A DNA stretch of 18,064 bases, from NCBI GenBank assembly GCA_034005175.1, contig JAVEVF010000034.1, positions 1 through 18,064 of the forward strand. The letters are read 5' to 3'. Numbering within the stretch: the first letter of the stretch is position 1; every line of letters starts with the position of its first letter. Under the pieces are notes generated by a model, which was given only the letters and a program-made list of their open reading frames with translations, was not told the origin of the DNA and searched no databases. The stretch comes from JAVEVF01 sp034005175 (GTDB lineage Bacteria > Actinomycetota > Coriobacteriia > Anaerosomatales > SLCP01). The position numbers and the translations under genes were made by a program. Shown here piece by piece: positions 14,813 through 18,064 of this stretch.

Positions 14813-14961
14813 CGCTTGATGTCACGCCTCACGAGATAGGGGACATAGGTACGCCCTCGCCGAAGCGGTGCAAGGTGTTCAGGCAAGCAGGCCCGGCGAG
14901 GGCGATGTCACGCAAAAACAGCTCGATTGTGCACCTTCTGCATACTGCCTGAACGTCAGAC
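14813..14961 (-). promoter_or_regulatory. Structured hemA leader, candidate cis-regulatory RNA
   Basis: About 145 transcribed bases precede hemA. An exact 11-base inverted repeat, CGCCCTCGCCG (14904-14894) and CGGCGAGGGCG (14862-14852), can form a strong hairpin with a 31-base loop. The transcript's first bases, GTTCAGGCA (14954-14946), are the exact complement of TGCCTGAAC (14885-14877) inside that loop, so a pseudoknot or alternative pairing is possible. A second exact pair, AAGGTG (14937-14932) with CACCTT (14877-14872), competes with it. The 10-base direct repeat GCGTGACATC occurs at 14913-14904 and 14827-14818, the latter just before the start codon. No T-run follows, so any control would probably be at translation. 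No known riboswitch consensus is recognised. Confidence 0.45.
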
Positions 14962-14991
14962 ATTCTATCACCGTCAAGGTGCTTCAAGCAA
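14962..14991 (-). promoter_or_regulatory. hemA promoter
   Basis: TTGCTT (14991-14986) and TAGAAT (14967-14962) are separated by 18 nt, immediately after the stop of the short-chain dehydrogenase gene. The -10 matches five of six consensus bases. The start of transcription would be near 14955. Confidence 0.5.
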
Positions 14992-14999
14992 ATACTCGG

Positions 15000-15812
15000 T
15001 CAGGACTTCCGTGCCTTGCGGATATCCGCGTCCACGATGGCGAAGAACACCTCGGGCAGCAGCCCTTTCAGCCGGAAATACAGCCGGCTCTGCGCATCAG
15101 GGATGATATGGAACCGCCCCTTCCGCATACCTCGTATCACCGCCTGCGCCACTCGCGCGGGCGCGATGGGCTTGATGGAGCCGCTGATGACCTCAGTCTC
15201 GTACGGCCGCATAGCACGCTCCGCCTTAAGCCCCGGCGTCTCGGTATCAGGTGGCAAGACCACCGCGACCGATACACCATGTGGCTTGAGCTCGAAGCGC
15301 AGCGCCTCGGTAAAGCCCAACACCGCGTACTTAGCAGCTGCGTAACCTGTGTATCCATAGATGCCGAGAAAACCAGCGACAGATGAGACGTTGACGATGT
15401 GCCCTTTTCCCCGCTCGATCATCCCAGGGACAACCGCACGGCACGGGTTCACCACGCTCCAGTATCCGCTTGCCATGTTCGCCTCGAGATGCTCGTAGGG
15501 CATCACCGCGAACTCCCCAGGCAAGATGGTGCCAGCGCTGTTGATGAGCACGTCGGGCTCGAATCCCTGCTCTCCGAGCGCGTCGAAGGCGCCTTGCGTC
15601 GCCTTGCGGTCCGAGAGGTCGGCGCTGAACGCAAGCACACGCTGTTCAGGCGAAGTCCTCAGCGCCTCCAGGCCCTGCCGTGCACGCTCAAGTCTCTCGG
15701 GATCGCGCGCGATTATCGCCACGTGGGCGCCACGTCGCACGATCTCCTCGGCGCAGGCAAGGCCGATGCCGCTGCTGCCACCGGTGACAACCGCGTGCGC
15801 ACCCTGAAACAT
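15000..15812 (-). CDS. Short-chain dehydrogenase/reductase, 3-ketodihydrosphingosine-reductase-like
   Basis: A 270-residue classical SDR. The NADP(H) site is TGGSSGIG (10-17), NSAG is at 91-94, the catalytic serine is S143/S144, and YxxxK is Y157 and K161. After the active site it has LPPDTETPGL (186-195), a motif typical of ketosphinganine (3-ketodihydrosphingosine) reductases, and a C-terminal segment with SRLYFRLKGLLPEVF that could lie on the membrane. The true substrate is unknown; no known heme step needs such an enzyme. ATG 15812 is preferred, with GAAGG five nt upstream; an in-frame GTG at 15824 overlaps the sirC stop as GTGA. The gene lies directly between sirC and the hemA promoter, so it shares the transcript of the ccm/sirC block. 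Confidence 0.85.
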   Translation of the reverse strand: MFQGAHAVVTGGSSGIGLACAEEIVRRGAHVAIIARDPERLERARQGLEALRTSPEQRVLAFSADLSDRKATQGAFDALGEQGFEPDVLINSAGTILPGEFAVMPYEHLEANMASGYWSVVNPCRAVVPGMIERGKGHIVNVSSVAGFLGIYGYTGYAAAKYAVLGFTEALRFELKPHGVSVAVVLPPDTETPGLKAERAMRPYETEVISGSIKPIAPARVAQAVIRGMRKGRFHIIPDAQSRLYFRLKGLLPEVFFAIVDADIRKARKS

Positions 15813-15820
15813 CTCAGCCT

Positions 15821-16534
15821 TCACGCCTCATGCTCCGCCCTGCTGTCTGCCGCCGAGGGCTGTGTGGAGATACCGGGATGACCGGCGACGAACTCATTGA
15901 ACACCTCGTCAGCGCTGGGGCGCTCTCCAGCCATCACGCGATCGTAGAGGTCGGACGCAGCGATGGCCTCGAAGATGGGCTTGCGCACGGGTTCGCCTCC
16001 GGGCACGCGTTCCAGCACCAGGCGGCGTACCTGTCCGAGGAGCCGCACGTAGCTCTCCCAATCCGCACCGTAGCTCTCCTCAAGCTCGCGACGAATCTGC
16101 TTGGCCACCACAGGCGCGGCGCCACCAGTGGAGATAGCGATCTGCAACGGGCCCCTCTTCACGATGGAGGGCACGATGAAGTTGCAGAGTTCAGGTACGT
16201 CCACCACGTTGACGAGGCACCCTCGCGACTCGGCCTCCTGGAACACGGCACGGTTCACCTCGGTGGAGTCCGTGGCGCACACCACGATGAACGCGCCCTC
16301 CAGGTCTCCGCGAACGTATCCGCGCGGTTCGTGCTTGAGGCGGTCTGCTTCAACGAGAGCGCCGAGAGCTGCCATGATGGTGGGCGCCACGCAGACGACA
16401 TCCGCACCGTACTCAAGCAACATGGCGATCTTGCGCTCCGCGACCGAGCCGCCGCCGACGACGACTGCGCGACGGCCCCTCAGGTCAAGGAAGGCGGGAT
16501 AATACGCATGGGAATACGGCTCGGTCATCGGCAT
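15821..16534 (-). CDS. sirC: Precorrin-2 dehydrogenase / sirohydrochlorin ferrochelatase (SirC/CysG-N/Met8 type)
   Basis: It oxidises precorrin-2 to sirohydrochlorin with NAD and, in bifunctional members, inserts iron to make siroheme. The 237-residue protein has an N-terminal Rossmann fold with FLDLRGRRAVVVGGGSVAERK (GGG at 27-29). The catalytic aspartate is D112 in NVVDVPELCNFIVPSIV, equivalent to CysG Asp105. ISTGGAAPVVAKQIRRELE begins the C-terminal dimerisation and helical part. No separate CbiX-type chelatase or CysG methyltransferase domain is present; methylation comes from the CobA-HemD fusion. Whether it also chelates iron cannot be told. ATG 16534 follows the ccsA-like stop by one base (TGACATG); an alternative start is ATG 16528. 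The in-frame stretch upstream of 16534 is non-family and overlaps the ccsA-like gene. Confidence 0.93.
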   Translation of the reverse strand: MPMTEPYSHAYYPAFLDLRGRRAVVVGGGSVAERKIAMLLEYGADVVCVAPTIMAALGALVEADRLKHEPRGYVRGDLEGAFIVVCATDSTEVNRAVFQEAESRGCLVNVVDVPELCNFIVPSIVKRGPLQIAISTGGAAPVVAKQIRRELEESYGADWESYVRLLGQVRRLVLERVPGGEPVRKPIFEAIAASDLYDRVMAGERPSADEVFNEFVAGHPGISTQPSAADSRAEHEA

Positions 16535-16535
16535 G

Positions 16536-17375
16536 TCACAACCCGAAGATGTGGAAACCCGTTGGCAGCGTACGGGCGAAGATGGCAAGGATGATGACCG
16601 CAACGAGACCCACCAGCGCGATGCGCGCAAGCAGTGTCCCCGACGCATCACGCCGATAGTACAAGAGCAGGTAGCTCCCGAAGATCACCCACACGACACC
16701 CGACATCATGACGCGCGGGTCAAACCACCAGTTCAGCTCGAACTCGATAGCACGCACGATGCCGAGCAGCATCCCCGCTGTGTAGAGGGGATATGCGACC
16801 AGAATGGCTCGGCGTGCGATCATCTGCGTCTGAGTGAGTGACGGCAGGCGTTTCATGAGCGCCGAGGTCTTGTGCTTCTTCAGCTGAACACCCTGCAACA
16901 GGTACACGCCTGAGGCGACCGCACCCACCGCGAACCCCGAGTTGGCGATCATGATGATGGCCACATGCATGGCCACGCGCCAGCTGTCGAGCTGCTCAAG
17001 AGCAGCCTCTGTGAGCTCGAAACCCTCGCTTCCCGCAAGGATCTGGCCGAGCGCCATTGCAGCGAATCCTAGTGGCACGAGCACTACGCCGTAGACCTTG
17101 AGCTTCACGAGGTGTTCGACGATGAAGTAGATGAGCACGATCGTCCACGCGGCCAGTGAGAGCGAGTTGAAGGGGCCGGTGATGGGGGTGTCGCCCGTGG
17201 CGCCCCAGTGCAGGCCGATCGATGCTGTATGCAACAGAAAACCTGCTCCGGTGGTGAAGGTCGCATACCACGAGAAGGCGGCGCGTTTCGTCACGAGATG
17301 ATACGCATATAGGACAGTCGCGACGAGATACAGCGCCATCGCGAACCAATGACTTACGACTGCTGCCTGCTCCAC
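16536..17375 (-). CDS. ccsA: CcsA/HemX-like cytochrome c assembly family membrane protein
   Basis: A 279-residue integral membrane protein with about eight hydrophobic spans (for example residues 8-26, 73-90, 95-112, 135-160, 188-210, 222-240 and 250-270). It belongs to the CcmC/CcsA/HemX superfamily: LLHTASIGLHW, ITGPFNSLSLAAW and SWRVAMHVAIIMIANSGF correspond to the histidine-bearing segments of that family. The heme-handling WWD motif is degenerate: FELNWWFDPRVMMSGVVW replaces the usual Trp-rich WGxxWxWDP. It could handle heme for cytochrome c assembly, or act like HemX, which in Bacillus lowers HemA levels; a HemX-type gene beside sirC and hemA is known from Desulfovibrio-like anaerobes. 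The GTG start has GAGGGGG six nt upstream. It is one base from sirC. Confidence 0.82.
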   Translation of the reverse strand: MEQAAVVSHWFAMALYLVATVLYAYHLVTKRAAFSWYATFTTGAGFLLHTASIGLHWGATGDTPITGPFNSLSLAAWTIVLIYFIVEHLVKLKVYGVVLVPLGFAAMALGQILAGSEGFELTEAALEQLDSWRVAMHVAIIMIANSGFAVGAVASGVYLLQGVQLKKHKTSALMKRLPSLTQTQMIARRAILVAYPLYTAGMLLGIVRAIEFELNWWFDPRVMMSGVVWVIFGSYLLLYYRRDASGTLLARIALVGLVAVIILAIFARTLPTGFHIFGL

Positions 17376-17455
17376 TCCAAACCCCCTCTCACATCACTTC
17401 GCAACCGACCTCGTACACACGTGAGCTCCCTGGACTTGCACAAGACGCTCAGGCG

Positions 17456-17644
17456 CTATGCGCCAGTGCTGCGGCGCTCGAGCGCCTCTTCGAGGACGCC
17501 CATCTCCTTCTCGATGCGCCCCACTCGGCGATATGTCATACCGACATACACGACGAGCGAGACCCACAGCAACGCGTATGCGCCTATCACGAATGGAAGC
17601 GACGGGACGACAAGCGCGTAGATCTCGGCAAGTACTGGGTCCAT
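17456..17644 (-). CDS. ccmD: CcmD-family small membrane protein
   Basis: A 62-residue protein. A single hydrophobic span at about 14-37 contains PFVIGAYALLWVSLVVYV, followed by a basic/acidic amphipathic helix with YRRVGRIEKEMGVLEEALERR. This matches the CcmD pattern: one span, then an R-x-x-R-I/L-E-rich coil. In Ccm systems CcmD tethers the CcmABC transporter to CcmE-heme. AGGAGG stands seven nt before the ATG. It follows ccmC with 18 bases between, and the 80-base gap to the next gene shows no clear signal. The family is short and diverged, so the assignment depends on position as well. Confidence 0.78.
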   Translation of the reverse strand: MDPVLAEIYALVVPSLPFVIGAYALLWVSLVVYVGMTYRRVGRIEKEMGVLEEALERRSTGA

Positions 17645-17662
17645 GACTACTCCTCCTGCCAG

Positions 17663-18064
17663 CTAGTCTTCAAGAGCGGCTTTGAGCGCTTCGAGGCGGT
17701 CGTGCACGAGTTCTTCTCGCATGCGGGTCTGAAAGATCGCATACGCGAGCATCAACATGCCAAACATCCCGATCAAAAACGCCGCGAGTTGCGTACCGGT
17801 GAGTCCTCCGCCTGTACGCAATACGACAGGGTGCACGGATGAGGGGATGAGCCGCGTGATGGCAAAGGACAGCGGCGCGTCTAGGAATCCAACGATCCCA
17901 AAGACCGCAGCGTACGTGGCAGCACGTTCCTCGTCATCAATGGAGTTGCGCAGAACGAAGTAAGCGATGACAAGCAGCGTCATGATGAAGTACGTCGTAA
18001 GCCGTGGCTCCCATACCCACCAGCGACCCCACTCAAAGCGCGTCCACAGGATGCCCGTCGCCAT
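17663..18064 (-). CDS. ccmC: Heme exporter protein CcmC (5' end off the window)
   Basis: The visible 133 residues are the C-terminal part of CcmC, which presents heme to the chaperone CcmE in the inner membrane. The WWD heme-binding motif is complete at the edge: ILWTRFEWGRWWVWEPRLTTYFI, with a glutamate where many members have aspartate. A periplasmic loop with SSVHPVVL holds the likely external heme-ligand histidine, and spans follow at about 50-70 and 90-110. The ATG at the very edge is internal to the family alignment, so the true start lies to the right of 18064. The cytoplasmic tail (RMREELVHDRLEALKAALED) is charged. CcmC is the first visible gene of the block that runs into the heme genes. 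Confidence 0.92.
   Translation of the reverse strand: MATGILWTRFEWGRWWVWEPRLTTYFIMTLLVIAYFVLRNSIDDEERAATYAAVFGIVGFLDAPLSFAITRLIPSSVHPVVLRTGGGLTGTQLAAFLIGMFGMLMLAYAIFQTRMREELVHDRLEALKAALED

Noticed and set aside
13730..14839. A 369-codon open frame on the plus strand across hemA
   Set aside because: It mirrors hemA in the opposite strand and shows no domain; the hemA frame has every catalytic landmark.
14813..14961. A known cobalamin riboswitch or T-box leader before hemA
   Set aside because: There is no GCCACTG-type B12 box and no contiguous AGGGTGGNACCGCG T-box element, and no T-run terminator follows. Only unassigned structure is claimed.
1..18064. CRISPR arrays, insertion sequences, prophage or toxin-antitoxin genes
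   Set aside because: No regular repeat-spacer pattern, transposase motif, terminal inverted repeat pair or phage protein was seen on either strand.

Overview
The window is a moderately high-GC bacterial locus (GC judged by eye) devoted mainly to making heme by the siroheme-dependent (Ahb) route. Genes for nearly every step from glutamyl-tRNA are present: hemA, hemL (cut by the left edge), hemB, hemC, a cobA-hemD fusion, a SirC-type precorrin-2 dehydrogenase/ferrochelatase, a fused siroheme decarboxylase ahbA-ahbB, and the two radical-SAM enzymes ahbC and ahbD. No gene of the protoporphyrin or coproporphyrin branches (hemE, F, N, G, H, Y, Q) is seen. The route and the linkage to cytochrome c maturation genes suggest an anaerobic, cytochrome-c-containing respirer. 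An uncultured Coriobacteriia-like actinobacterium or a deltaproteobacterium-like anaerobe would fit, but taxonomy cannot be settled from the sequence alone.

Layout, read along the minus strand from the right edge: ccmC (5' end cut by the edge), a ccmD-like 62-residue gene, a CcsA/HemX-like membrane protein, sirC and a short-chain dehydrogenase, packed closely (the ccsA/sirC and sirC/dehydrogenase junctions are nearly or actually overlapping). Then comes a promoter and an about 145-nt structured leader, followed by hemA, hemC, cobA-hemD and ahbC. Next is a tRNA-Ala(CGC) with its own promoter-like sequence and a hairpin behind it. Then an 87-residue membrane protein, hemB, ahbD and ahbAB, and, after an interruption, hemL.

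The interruption (about 1.47-5.49 kb) is a four-gene plus-strand cassette: Gfo/Idh/MocA dehydrogenase, hexapeptide-repeat acyltransferase, DegT-type PLP aminotransferase and UDP-GlcNAc 2-epimerase. The families and order match the WbpB-WbpD-WbpE-WbpI steps that turn UDP-GlcNAcA into a UDP-2,3-diacetamido-mannuronate type sugar for surface polysaccharide. The cassette is divergent from hemL and convergent with ahbAB, and looks like an insertion into a heme locus otherwise on one strand.

How the genes work together: HemA and HemL make 5-aminolevulinate, HemB and HemC make hydroxymethylbilane, and the HemD half closes it to uroporphyrinogen III. The CobA half and SirC give siroheme. AhbAB decarboxylates siroheme, AhbC removes two acetate side chains to give Fe-coproporphyrin III, and AhbD converts two propionates to vinyls, giving heme b. 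CcmC and the CcmD-like protein, perhaps with the CcsA/HemX-like protein, handle heme for cytochrome c assembly. Points worth a second look are the hemA leader, the AhbAB fusion, the His/Gly-rich AhbD extension, the ketosphinganine-reductase-like dehydrogenase, the small membrane protein before hemB, and the inserted sugar cassette. There is no gene-free stretch above 300 bases; the longest gap is the 224-base hemL/dehydrogenase divergent region.
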